NCBI GenBank assembly: GCA_011773795.1
Contig: WVWW01000007.1
Location: 28,028-33,736, forward strand
From: Acidobacteriota bacterium
GTDB lineage: Bacteria; Acidobacteriota; Polarisedimenticolia; Polarisedimenticolales; Polarisedimenticolaceae
DNA length: 5,709 nucleotides
Direction: 5' to 3'
The stretch's first letter is position 1. Every line of letters starts with the position of its first letter. Positions 1 through 5,709 of the stretch are shown in pieces. The position numbers and the translations under genes are program-made. Below the pieces are notes generated by a model that saw nothing but the letters and a program-made list of their open reading frames with translations, was not told the DNA's origin and ran no database searches.

Positions 1-117
1 GGTTTCACACCGGTTACGTTGAGTTCGAGAGGGGATGCGGAGACTTTGGTCGGCTTCTCCCAGACAATCGAAAACGTCGACAGTGTGGGAATTATTGACC
101 AAGCCGACCCCTGGTAA
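1..117 (+). CDS. C-terminal end of an unrecognised upstream protein (partial)
   Basis: Frame 1 is open from the window edge and encodes 38 residues, beginning GFTPVTLSS and ending GIIDQADPW, closed by TAA at 115-117 and immediately by a second in-frame stop, TAG, at 118-120. The residue mix is balanced (alternating hydrophobic, Thr/Ser, Asp) and the codons look used rather than random, with about 60% G or C in third position by hand count, similar to the first half of the next gene. The start lies outside the window. I do not recognise a family from this tail. The tandem stop and the 59-bp gap to the kinase gene would allow co-transcription, because no strong terminator separates them. It could still be a chance open frame, since only 117 bases are visible. 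Confidence 0.5.
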   Translation, partial: GFTPVTLSSRGDAETLVGFSQTIENVDSVGIIDQADPW

Positions 118-119
118 TA

Positions 120-134
120 GTCTCAATCTGAGAC
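120..134. repeat. Perfect inverted repeat upstream of the kinase gene (possible operator)
   Basis: GTCTCA at 120-125 and TGAGAC at 129-134 are exact reverse complements separated by ATC. The dyad begins at the last base of the second stop codon of the upstream gene and ends 42 bp before the ATG at 177. No T-run follows (AATTCGG comes next), so an intrinsic terminator is unlikely. The place and size suit a regulator binding site or a short hairpin in the leader. Its function is inferred from position and symmetry only. Confidence 0.4.
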
Positions 135-176
135 AATTCGGCCGCGCGGCTCCAAGAATGCCCGTATCATGGGGCA

Positions 177-3100
177 ATGGGGGGGAAGCCGGATCTACCT
201 GAGCGATACCAGCCAGTTCGCATCATTGGCGAAGGAGGCGCCGGGCAGGTGTGGTTGTGCCGCGATACCGCATCGGCCAACCGTGAAGTTGCTCTGAAGC
301 TCCTCCTGGAAAGCGGGGACGAGAACGAGTTCCGGAAGGAATTCGCCACACTGGCAGGCCTGACCCACCCGAACCTGCCAGATACCTTCGCTTTCGGCGA
401 GACCGCCTCGGGTTCCTGTTACATCGCGCTCGAGTTTGTCGACGGAGATTCATTCGTCGACGCCGTTCAGTCGGACCGGGCATCGTTCCAATCGTTGGCA
501 TCTGAATCCCTTCTGGCACTCTCGTTCATCCACGATTTCGGTCTCGTCCACCGTGACCTGAAGCCGCAGAACCTTCTTGTTCGCCGAAAGCCGAAAAACG
601 GTCGACGATTGGTTTTGCTGGACTTCGGTCTGGCCGAAGCCCGTTTGGGGACGAACGTGGGGGCAGCCGGGACTCTTCGCTACATGGCGCCCGAGCTGTT
701 TGAAGGGGCTTCTCCCACCGCCAAGACGGATTTCTATGCTCTGGGAGTCGTGTTTCTCGAGGCGCTCATCGGTCGTCCACCCGTGGATGAAGATCCGGCT
801 GTCGATTTGAGCGCCTATCTTCACGCAACTAAACACCCGGTGCTTTCGGATTGTCTGACGACACCCGTCTCCAAAGGATTGCTGGATTGGTTGAACGACC
901 TTCGTAATCATGATCCCGATGCGCGCCCCGCCGATGCCCGAGAGGCTCTCGCACAACTGCGGACTTTGGCCGGTGGCGACATCGAGGTCGAGTCGGCAGA
1001 AACACGAGCCGCTAGGGTTGCGTCAGGCAGTCCACCCGGCCGATCTGAGGTTCTGGAAGCGATCCTTGAGGCGCTACAGGATCCGGGAATCACGGCCGTC
1101 TTCTTGACTGGGGAGGCTGGCGCAGGCAAGACGAGAATTCTCGACACAGTTCGTGCGCGCGCGGTTCAGTGGCGGTGGAGAATCGAGGCGACTGCAGATT
1201 GGCTAGTGGAACCCGCACTTGCCCACCAAGACGATCGCACCCATTTCCTCCCGGTCGACGAACTCGAAAACGTGACTCCCGAGATCGCGAATGTCCTGGA
1301 TCGCGTCGTCCGGAACCCGTTCCAAGACAAACAGACCAAAGTCTTGGTGTGCGGACGCCTCGAGGAGATCTCCGATCCACGGATTCGCGCCCTGCTCGCC
1401 GACGTTGAGATGATGCCGACCGCAACACATTTCGAGTTGGCGCCGCTGGATCAGACGGCAGTCGAAGATGTCCTCAAACGTGTATCCGGTGGGGAACCAT
1501 CGCCCGCTCTGGTCGCCAACGTTCTAGCTGCGACAAACGGGCTGGCCGCGTCCGTTGAGGCCTTTGTTGTTAGCGGAGACAAACCGACAGCGGGAGAAGG
1601 TGATCGGCTACGGGAATCCGTCAAGACACGGCTAACCAGTTTGTCCCGTATCGCCACTCGATGCGTCGCCGCACTGGCCGTGGTAGGTGAGTCGTCGGAA
1701 CTGAAACTCCTAACTTCAATCCTTGGAGACACGGAAGCCAATGTTCTCTCGGGTCTGAATGAACTGGGTTTCGCCAACCTGAGCCGGGAACTCGACGGTC
1801 GTTGGGTACTCAAATCCAGGGTTGTCACGCAGTGCGCCCGCGATGCGATCGATCAGTCCCTCCTCGATGAGATCGCACGACGGGCGATTCAGTCGATCGA
1901 AAACTCCGATGACGCTGCCGACTCCAAACTCGGCCGACTCTGGCGTCAACTCGGCGACCACTCGAAGTCGAGTCGTTTCTTCGCAAAGGCGGCGGCATCC
2001 GCGTCTCAGGCCGGCTCCAACCAACTAGCGGTCCATTGGTATACACGGTCGATACTCGATCTACCCAAACATGACCCCGCCTATGCATCGCTGCGCTTGA
2101 AACATGCGCATGCATCAGAACTCGCGGAGTACTTCGACAAGGCTGCCAAGAGTTACGCCGCCTATGGCAGGTGCCGCAGAGATGATTCCTCGAGATCGTG
2201 CTTCTTGTCCTGGCAAGCCCGGGCCCTCATTAAAGCCGGACGGCAGAAAGCAGCGATACGAGTCGCCCGAGAGGCATTTTCGTTTGCCAAAGATGAGCGG
2301 CAGAAAAACATTGCGGACAGTCTCCTGGGGGCGGCGTACGCGACCTATGGAGAACCGGAGCGTGGATACGAGTTGCTGAATGCGGCTGCGCCCAAACTCC
2401 ACGCGATGGACGAAACTCGCGCAGCTGCCGAGGCTTTCTACTCGGCAGGTATTGCTTTACAGAAGTCGCGGAATCTCAAATCCGCAATTGAGGCTTACGA
2501 AGCCTCCATTTGTTACGCCGAAGAACACGGATTTGATGAGATTGTCGTCAACTCTCTGATCTCGAGCGCTAGCACCGATTTCCTGCAAGAGAATCCAGAT
2601 TTGGCCCTTGAGCGCCTTGAGAGAGCTCAGTCGCTCGCGACCAGACATGAGTTCAAACGTCATTCGATGTGGATCCTCGGAAACAAGGGGCGGGCCTTTC
2701 AGATGTTGGGCAAGTTTGACAGGGCGCTGGAGTGCCACGAGGAGGCAAGGAGAAGGGGGCAGTTCTTTGGCAACCGTGTTCAGTATGTGACAGCGCAAGT
2801 GGCTTGTGTCGAAAACCTGATCACACTGGGTCGACCCAACCAGGGTACGGAGCGACTTCAAAAACTCGAGCTGGTGTCACTCGACCCAAGACTTCGGAGC
2901 TTCCTAACCTTGACTTTGGCCGAGGCGCTGCTCTCAGAGCCGACGCGGGAGGATACCGAGATCGCCAATGCACTGAGCCGTGTCTTGCAGGGCGACGCGA
3001 CGCCCCGCCTCGCCATCTGGGGCCACCTGATCGTCACCCTGGAAATGCACGCCCGCTTCGGCACCGAACCCCCCGAAGCACTGTGGAATCAGTTCCAGGA

Positions 3101-4922
3101 CATGCTCGGCGAGGAAGGCCTCGACCAGCACCTCGTCGCCCGCGGCTGGCTCGCTTGGTCCAAGGAAAAGGTTCGTCGTAACAATCGTCGGGCGGCGCTC
3201 GACGCATGCAACAAAGCGCTCGAGGCGCTCAGCGGCCGGCACCACGACCTGGCCGCGCAGGTCTACCTCTCCATGTCCAAGGCGCACGAACTCGACGGCA
3301 GGACCGTCGAGGCCAACCTGGTACTCGAGAAGGGACGCGAGGAGCTCGAGACCGCCGCCAACCTGATCGAGGACGAAGAGTTACGCAGCGACTTCCTCGC
3401 CAGGCCGGTCTTCAAGGAGTTGCGCAAGAAGCGTGAGAGCTTCGCCGACGCGGAAGAACGCCTGGGTGCGCTCTACGACATGGTTCACTCGCTCAACTCC
3501 GGCGACGATCCCGAGGGACGGCTCGGTGTCATCCTCGATCAGGCCCTGCGCGTCGTCCGCGCGGAGCGTGGCCTGATCCTGCTGCGATCCGCAGGCGACG
3601 ATCGCTACCGCGTTCGCCTGGCACGCAACCTCGAGGAAGATACGGTCGAGGAGGCGGCGCAGTTCAGCCGAACCGCAGTGCTTGCAGCGGGCAAGGGGGA
3701 GCCGGTCCTGGCGATCAACACGGCGAACGACGAGCGTGTGCGTGAGATGAAGAGTGTGAGCGCTTACGGGATCAAGTCTTTGCTCTGCGTTCCGCTTCGA
3801 TTGCGCGACGACCTGATCGGCGCCGTCTACGCCGACAGTCGAGCCGACGGGGCGCTGTTCAGCAGGAAGGATCTCGCGTTCCTCGAGGCTCTTGCCGACC
3901 ACGCGGCGCTTGCTCTCGAGAACGCGCGCGACCTGCGTCGACTCGAGCAGCGCAAGGCGCAATTGCTCTCGGCGAGCGAGGCGAGGGACGGGCTGGGCGA
4001 ACTCGTCGGGCGCTCGCCGGGCATGCAGAAGGTCTACGACATGATCGAGCGCGTCGGGGAGTCGGATCTCCCGGTGCTGATCCAGGGCGACTCCGGCACC
4101 GGGAAGGAGCTCGTCGCTCGCGAGATCTACCGGCGTAGCCTGCGCAAGGACAGACCCTTCCTCAGCGAGAACTGCGCGGCGATCGCGGACAGCCTGCTGG
4201 AGTCCGAGCTCTTCGGTCACGTCAGGGGCGCCTTCACCGGCGCCGACAAGGACAAGCCCGGGCTCTTCGAGCAGGCCGACGGTGGGACGCTGTTCCTCGA
4301 CGAGGTGGGCGACATGTCGCCCGCGATGCAGGCGCGGCTGCTGCGGGTGCTGCAGGACGGCGATCTCCGGCGTGTCGGCGGCGAAACCTCGACCCGAGTC
4401 GACGTCCGGCTGATCACCGCGACTCACCGAGACCTGTCCCGGCGCGTGGCGGAAGGGGAGTTCCGCGAAGACCTGCTGTACCGCTTGCAGGTACTGGTGA
4501 TCCATCTCCCGCCGTTGAGGGAACGGCCCGCCGACATCGCGCAGCTCGTCGAGCACTTCCTCGAGCGCATTGCCCGTCAACGGGGTCAGAAGAAGATCGC
4601 GCTCCGGCGTGACGCGATGGAGTTGCTCGAACGCTATGCCTGGCCGGGGAACGTCCGGCAGCTCGAGAACACCCTCCAGCGCTTGGCGTTGCTGGCCGGT
4701 CCCGCGTCCATCGACCGCGGGACCATCGAGCAGGATCCGTCCCTCGCGGCCGCGCTGATCGGTCAGGCCGGCAAGCCGACCCTCTCGCTCAAGCAAAACG
4801 AACGTGACCGGATCGAGGAGGCGCTCCGGCAGGCCGGGGGGAACCGGAACGACGCCGCCCGGCTGCTCGGGGTCTCACGGGCGACGATCTTCCGCAAGAT
4901 CAAGCAGTACGGGTTGAGCTGA
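177..4922 (+). CDS. Ser/Thr kinase - NTPase - TPR - GAF - sigma54 AAA+ - Fis HTH fusion regulator
   Basis: This is a 1581-residue, apparently cytoplasmic protein; I see no signal peptide or membrane segment. The ATG is the only usable start: an in-frame TGA lies at 129-131 and no other start codon falls between. The Shine-Dalgarno is weak (GGGG at 171-174, very close). Domains: (1) Ser/Thr kinase, about 11-262, with Gly loop GEGGAGQV (18-25), ATP lysine K41, helix-C E55, HRDLKPQN (125-132, catalytic D127), DFG (149-151), APE (171-173), D185 and R250, so all key residues are kept. (2) P-loop NTPase, about 285-560, resembling AAA_16/STAND modules, with Walker A GEAGAGKT (312-319) and likely Walker B D361/E362. 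(3) TPR superhelix, about 582-1085, roughly ten to twelve repeats. (4) GAF domain, about 1095-1265. (5) Sigma54-activating AAA+, about 1273-1510, with Walker A GDSGTGKE (1304-1311), GAFTGA (1351-1356), Walker B D1375/E1376, the FREDLLYRL segment (1429-1437) and WPGNVRQLE (1489-1497). (6) Fis-type HTH, 1556-1578. The intact GAFTGA loop and DNA-binding tail indicate an enhancer-binding activator of sigma54 RNA polymerase. The kinase most likely phosphorylates itself or a partner, while the TPR and GAF regions sense proteins or ligands (inference). Third-position GC rises abruptly near residue 920-940. The architecture is clear; the signal and target promoters are not. Confidence 0.95.
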   Translation: MGGKPDLPERYQPVRIIGEGGAGQVWLCRDTASANREVALKLLLESGDENEFRKEFATLAGLTHPNLPDTFAFGETASGSCYIALEFVDGDSFVDAVQSDRASFQSLASESLLALSFIHDFGLVHRDLKPQNLLVRRKPKNGRRLVLLDFGLAEARLGTNVGAAGTLRYMAPELFEGASPTAKTDFYALGVVFLEALIGRPPVDEDPAVDLSAYLHATKHPVLSDCLTTPVSKGLLDWLNDLRNHDPDARPADAREALAQLRTLAGGDIEVESAETRAARVASGSPPGRSEVLEAILEALQDPGITAVFLTGEAGAGKTRILDTVRARAVQWRWRIEATADWLVEPALAHQDDRTHFLPVDELENVTPEIANVLDRVVRNPFQDKQTKVLVCGRLEEISDPRIRALLADVEMMPTATHFELAPLDQTAVEDVLKRVSGGEPSPALVANVLAATNGLAASVEAFVVSGDKPTAGEGDRLRESVKTRLTSLSRIATRCVAALAVVGESSELKLLTSILGDTEANVLSGLNELGFANLSRELDGRWVLKSRVVTQCARDAIDQSLLDEIARRAIQSIENSDDAADSKLGRLWRQLGDHSKSSRFFAKAAASASQAGSNQLAVHWYTRSILDLPKHDPAYASLRLKHAHASELAEYFDKAAKSYAAYGRCRRDDSSRSCFLSWQARALIKAGRQKAAIRVAREAFSFAKDERQKNIADSLLGAAYATYGEPERGYELLNAAAPKLHAMDETRAAAEAFYSAGIALQKSRNLKSAIEAYEASICYAEEHGFDEIVVNSLISSASTDFLQENPDLALERLERAQSLATRHEFKRHSMWILGNKGRAFQMLGKFDRALECHEEARRRGQFFGNRVQYVTAQVACVENLITLGRPNQGTERLQKLELVSLDPRLRSFLTLTLAEALLSEPTREDTEIANALSRVLQGDATPRLAIWGHLIVTLEMHARFGTEPPEALWNQFQDMLGEEGLDQHLVARGWLAWSKEKVRRNNRRAALDACNKALEALSGRHHDLAAQVYLSMSKAHELDGRTVEANLVLEKGREELETAANLIEDEELRSDFLARPVFKELRKKRESFADAEERLGALYDMVHSLNSGDDPEGRLGVILDQALRVVRAERGLILLRSAGDDRYRVRLARNLEEDTVEEAAQFSRTAVLAAGKGEPVLAINTANDERVREMKSVSAYGIKSLLCVPLRLRDDLIGAVYADSRADGALFSRKDLAFLEALADHAALALENARDLRRLEQRKAQLLSASEARDGLGELVGRSPGMQKVYDMIERVGESDLPVLIQGDSGTGKELVAREIYRRSLRKDRPFLSENCAAIADSLLESELFGHVRGAFTGADKDKPGLFEQADGGTLFLDEVGDMSPAMQARLLRVLQDGDLRRVGGETSTRVDVRLITATHRDLSRRVAEGEFREDLLYRLQVLVIHLPPLRERPADIAQLVEHFLERIARQRGQKKIALRRDAMELLERYAWPGNVRQLENTLQRLALLAGPASIDRGTIEQDPSLAAALIGQAGKPTLSLKQNERDRIEEALRQAGGNRNDAARLLGVSRATIFRKIKQYGLS

Positions 4923-4963
4923 GCGGGTCGATATCGCCATCCTTCTCAAGGGAAAGGGTCCGA

Positions 4964-4977
4964 AAATCTCCAGATTT
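4964..4977. repeat. Short AT-rich dyad after the kinase gene
   Basis: AAATCT (4964-4969) and AGATTT (4972-4977) are perfect reverse complements with a CC spacer, starting 42 bp after the stop codon of the large gene. The stem would be AT-rich and no T-run follows, so it is a poor intrinsic terminator. It may be a protein-binding site or chance. No clear terminator is visible anywhere in the 161-bp gap. Confidence 0.25.
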
Positions 4978-4993
4978 GAACGCTTCCCGGGAC

Positions 4994-5004
4994 GGACCGA
5001 ATCC
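4994..5004 (+). promoter_or_regulatory. Upstream half-site GGACCGAATCC (candidate operator)
   Basis: These 11 bases are the exact reverse complement of GGATTCGGTCC at 5105-5115, the left part of the 16-bp palindrome near the start of the XRE gene. Nine bases (CGGACCGAA, 4993-5001) also recur in direct orientation at 5115-5123. Finding the same word three times in about 130 bp, on both sides of the likely promoter, suggests spaced sites for one DNA-binding protein, perhaps the XRE regulator itself. The function is inferred. Confidence 0.4.
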
Positions 5005-5028
5005 TGTCAGCCGAGAATCGAAAAAGCC

Positions 5029-5041
5029 ACGGCCCGGCCGT
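5029..5041. repeat. GC-rich dyad ACGGCC-C-GGCCGT
   Basis: Two exact 6-bp complementary arms flank a single C. The dyad lies just upstream of the TATATT box at 5050-5055, roughly where a -35 element would be expected, so a protein bound here could control the downstream gene. A one-base loop cannot form an RNA hairpin, which favours a DNA-binding role or chance in GC-rich sequence. Confidence 0.3.
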
Positions 5042-5049
5042 CTCCACGG

Positions 5050-5055
5050 TATATT
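5050..5055 (+). promoter_or_regulatory. Possible -10 box for the XRE-TPR gene
   Basis: TATATT matches five of six bases of the sigma70-type -10 consensus and is the most AT-rich hexamer near the gene start. Transcription would begin around 5061-5063 and give a leader of about 22 nt to the GTG at 5084. No recognisable -35 hexamer sits 16-18 bp upstream (CCACGG at 5027-5032), so any promoter here would be weak or activator-dependent. No -24/-12 sigma54 pattern was found in this gap. Confidence 0.25.
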
Positions 5056-5073
5056 CCTCGAAAGTAGCGCTTC

Positions 5074-5082
5074 AGGGGGAGG
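5074..5082 (+). promoter_or_regulatory. Purine-rich ribosome binding site
   Basis: AGGGGGAGG stands just before GTG at 5084. Pairing through AGGGGG leaves a 4-nt spacer, while the better GGAGG core leaves only 1 nt. The spacing is therefore short, but it is the best ribosome site ahead of the XRE gene and is the main reason for choosing this start over GTG at 5159 or ATG at 5201. Confidence 0.4.
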
Positions 5083-5083
5083 C

Positions 5084-5709
5084 GTGGCGGAAGACTTGCT
5101 GAGGGGATTCGGTCCGGACCGAAATCGGTCACCGTGCGGGCGCAGGCCTGTCCGCGGCGTGGTACGTTCGCGTTCGCTGATCGCCCGGCAGATCGGTCAG
5201 ATGCTCAAGGGCGCGCGTCAATCGCAGCGGTTGAGCCAGGCCCAACTGGCCGGGCACACGCGACATCACATGACCCCGGTATCGCGCACGCTGATCAGCT
5301 CGATCGAACGCGGTGTGAATCTTCCGTCGATCGACGCCCTCGTCTCGATCGCGCGGGCGCTCCAGCTCGACCCGAAAGAACTCGTCGAGCTCGTCGACGT
5401 CGCGAAGGCCGCTCCCGATGTCGCCGGCCTGGCACGCGCCGAGATCCTGCAGCTGGGGAATGACTGCTTCTGGCAGGGGGACTACCGCGGGGCGGTGAGC
5501 TACTACACCGTTCTCTTGCAGGAACTCGACGCCGAGCCCGGGACGACGCCGGACACCCACCGCATGCGTTGTCGCTTGCAGGTCAACCAGGCCGTCGCCC
5601 TCGCGCGACTGCAGGCGTTACGTGCCGCCAAGACCGTGGCCGAACGCGCCGTCGAGGCGGCGCGCGAGATGCCGGACCTGCAGGCCGATGCGTTGATGAT
5701 CCTCAGCTC
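5084..5709 (+). CDS. XRE-family HTH regulator with TPR domain (partial, C-terminus beyond window)
   Basis: The frame is open from 5084 to the window end, giving about 208 codons with no stop. Counted from GTG 5084, residues 37-100 form an XRE/Cro-CI-type helix-turn-helix, with the pattern IGQMLKGAR, LSQAQLAG, ISSIERG and LPSIDALVSIARAL. The segment between LA and IE is about five residues longer (HTRHHMTP region) than in a standard XRE domain. TPR-like helices follow at about 119-152 (LQLGNDCFWQGDYRGAVSYY) and about 160-198, with a third starting at the edge. This HTH-plus-TPR plan resembles regulators whose TPRs bind a peptide or protein ligand; the ligand is unknown. The start is uncertain: GTG 5084 has the best ribosome site, but the 25 residues before GTG 5159 are Arg/Gly/Pro-rich and look little like a folded domain, so 5159 or ATG 5201 remain possible. 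The gene lies 161 bp after the kinase gene on the same strand and may have its own promoter. Its third-position GC resembles the second half of the kinase gene. Confidence 0.85.
   Translation, partial: MAEDLLRGFGPDRNRSPCGRRPVRGVVRSRSLIARQIGQMLKGARQSQRLSQAQLAGHTRHHMTPVSRTLISSIERGVNLPSIDALVSIARALQLDPKELVELVDVAKAAPDVAGLARAEILQLGNDCFWQGDYRGAVSYYTVLLQELDAEPGTTPDTHRMRCRLQVNQAVALARLQALRAAKTVAERAVEAAREMPDLQADALMILS
5108..5123. promoter_or_regulatory. Perfect 16-bp palindrome at the start of the XRE gene (candidate operator)
   Basis: TTCGGTCCGGACCGAA is fully self-complementary with no spacer, typical in size and symmetry of a dimeric HTH repressor site. It lies 24 bp inside the frame if translation starts at GTG 5084, or in the leader if it starts at GTG 5159. 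Its left half continues as GGATTCGGTCC (5105-5115), which is repeated in inverted orientation at 4994-5004. Autoregulation by the XRE protein, as a block downstream of the promoter or through looping, is a reasonable inference; no binding can be shown from sequence. Confidence 0.5.

Noticed and set aside
95..123. TTGACC (95-100) with TAGTCT (118-123) as a sigma70-type promoter for the kinase gene
   Set aside because: The -35 is good but the -10 matches only half of the consensus, and the -35 lies in the upstream frame; too weak to list as a feature.
514..530. TGGCAC-N5-TTCATC, resembling a sigma54 -24/-12 promoter
   Set aside because: It lies within the kinase coding region, the -12 element lacks the TTGC core, and no gene start follows.
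3381..4796. Long open frame (471 codons) on the minus strand
   Set aside because: It is antisense to the GAF-sigma54 region, where the very high third-position GC removes stop codons from the opposite strand; its Arg/Leu/Gln/Val-rich translation shows no recognisable domain.
4985..4992. TCCCGGGA 8-bp palindrome
   Set aside because: Eight-base palindromes are frequent by chance in GC-rich DNA and this one has no related copies nearby.
4976..5005. TTGAAC followed by AATCCT as a promoter in the gap after the kinase gene
   Set aside because: The -10 match is poor at 18-bp spacing and the site would leave a long leader; TATATT at 5050 is a better candidate.
5380..5402. Short tandem-like CTCGTCGA repeats
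   Set aside because: They come from codons for the local LVELVD residues in the region after the HTH, not from a DNA-level repeat.
5129..5560. Minus-strand open frame of 143 codons opposite the XRE gene
   Set aside because: It is a shadow of the XRE-TPR frame, whose + strand translation has clear HTH and TPR patterns.

Overview
The window holds one complete, very large regulatory gene (177-4922, + strand, 1581 codons) flanked by the last 38 codons of an upstream gene (1-117) and the first about 208 codons of a downstream regulator (5084 to the window edge). All three read on the + strand. Coding density and GC content are high (about 50-70% GC in lines counted by hand). The mix of a eukaryote-type Ser/Thr kinase with a sigma54 enhancer-binding module fits a GC-rich, sigma54-using Gram-negative bacterium with elaborate signalling, such as Myxococcota or another 'deltaproteobacterial' group, Acidobacteriota, or a Krumholzibacteriota/Gemmatimonadota-type lineage. 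That placement is inference; no rRNA or marker gene is present.

Layout. 1-117: C-terminal tail of an unrecognised protein ending in tandem stops TAA TAG. 118-176: short gap containing a perfect 15-bp dyad. 177-4922: a single polypeptide with, in order, a Ser/Thr protein kinase, a P-loop NTPase resembling AAA_16/STAND modules, a long TPR superhelix, a GAF sensor domain, a sigma54-activating AAA+ domain with an intact GAFTGA loop, and a Fis-type HTH. 4923-5083: a 161-bp gap with several short dyads, a weak -10-like box and a purine-rich Shine-Dalgarno-like stretch. 5084-5709: an XRE-type HTH followed by TPRs, cut off by the window end.

How the parts may work together (inference). The big protein looks like a one-chain signalling pathway: TPR and GAF sense proteins or ligands, the kinase and middle NTPase gate the response, and the C-terminal AAA+ and HTH switch on sigma54 promoters. 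I found no convincing -24/-12 promoter in the window, so its targets probably lie elsewhere. The downstream XRE-TPR protein is a second regulator. A perfect 16-bp palindrome near its start, with a matching 11-bp inverted copy about 100 bp upstream, is a good candidate operator.

The two most notable signals are (i) a sharp jump in third-position GC inside the large gene, at about 2900-3000, suggesting it is a mosaic, and (ii) the GGACCGAA operator-like repeats around the second gene's start. I did not find evidence of a wholly new class of system; no mobile element, CRISPR array or RNA gene was seen.
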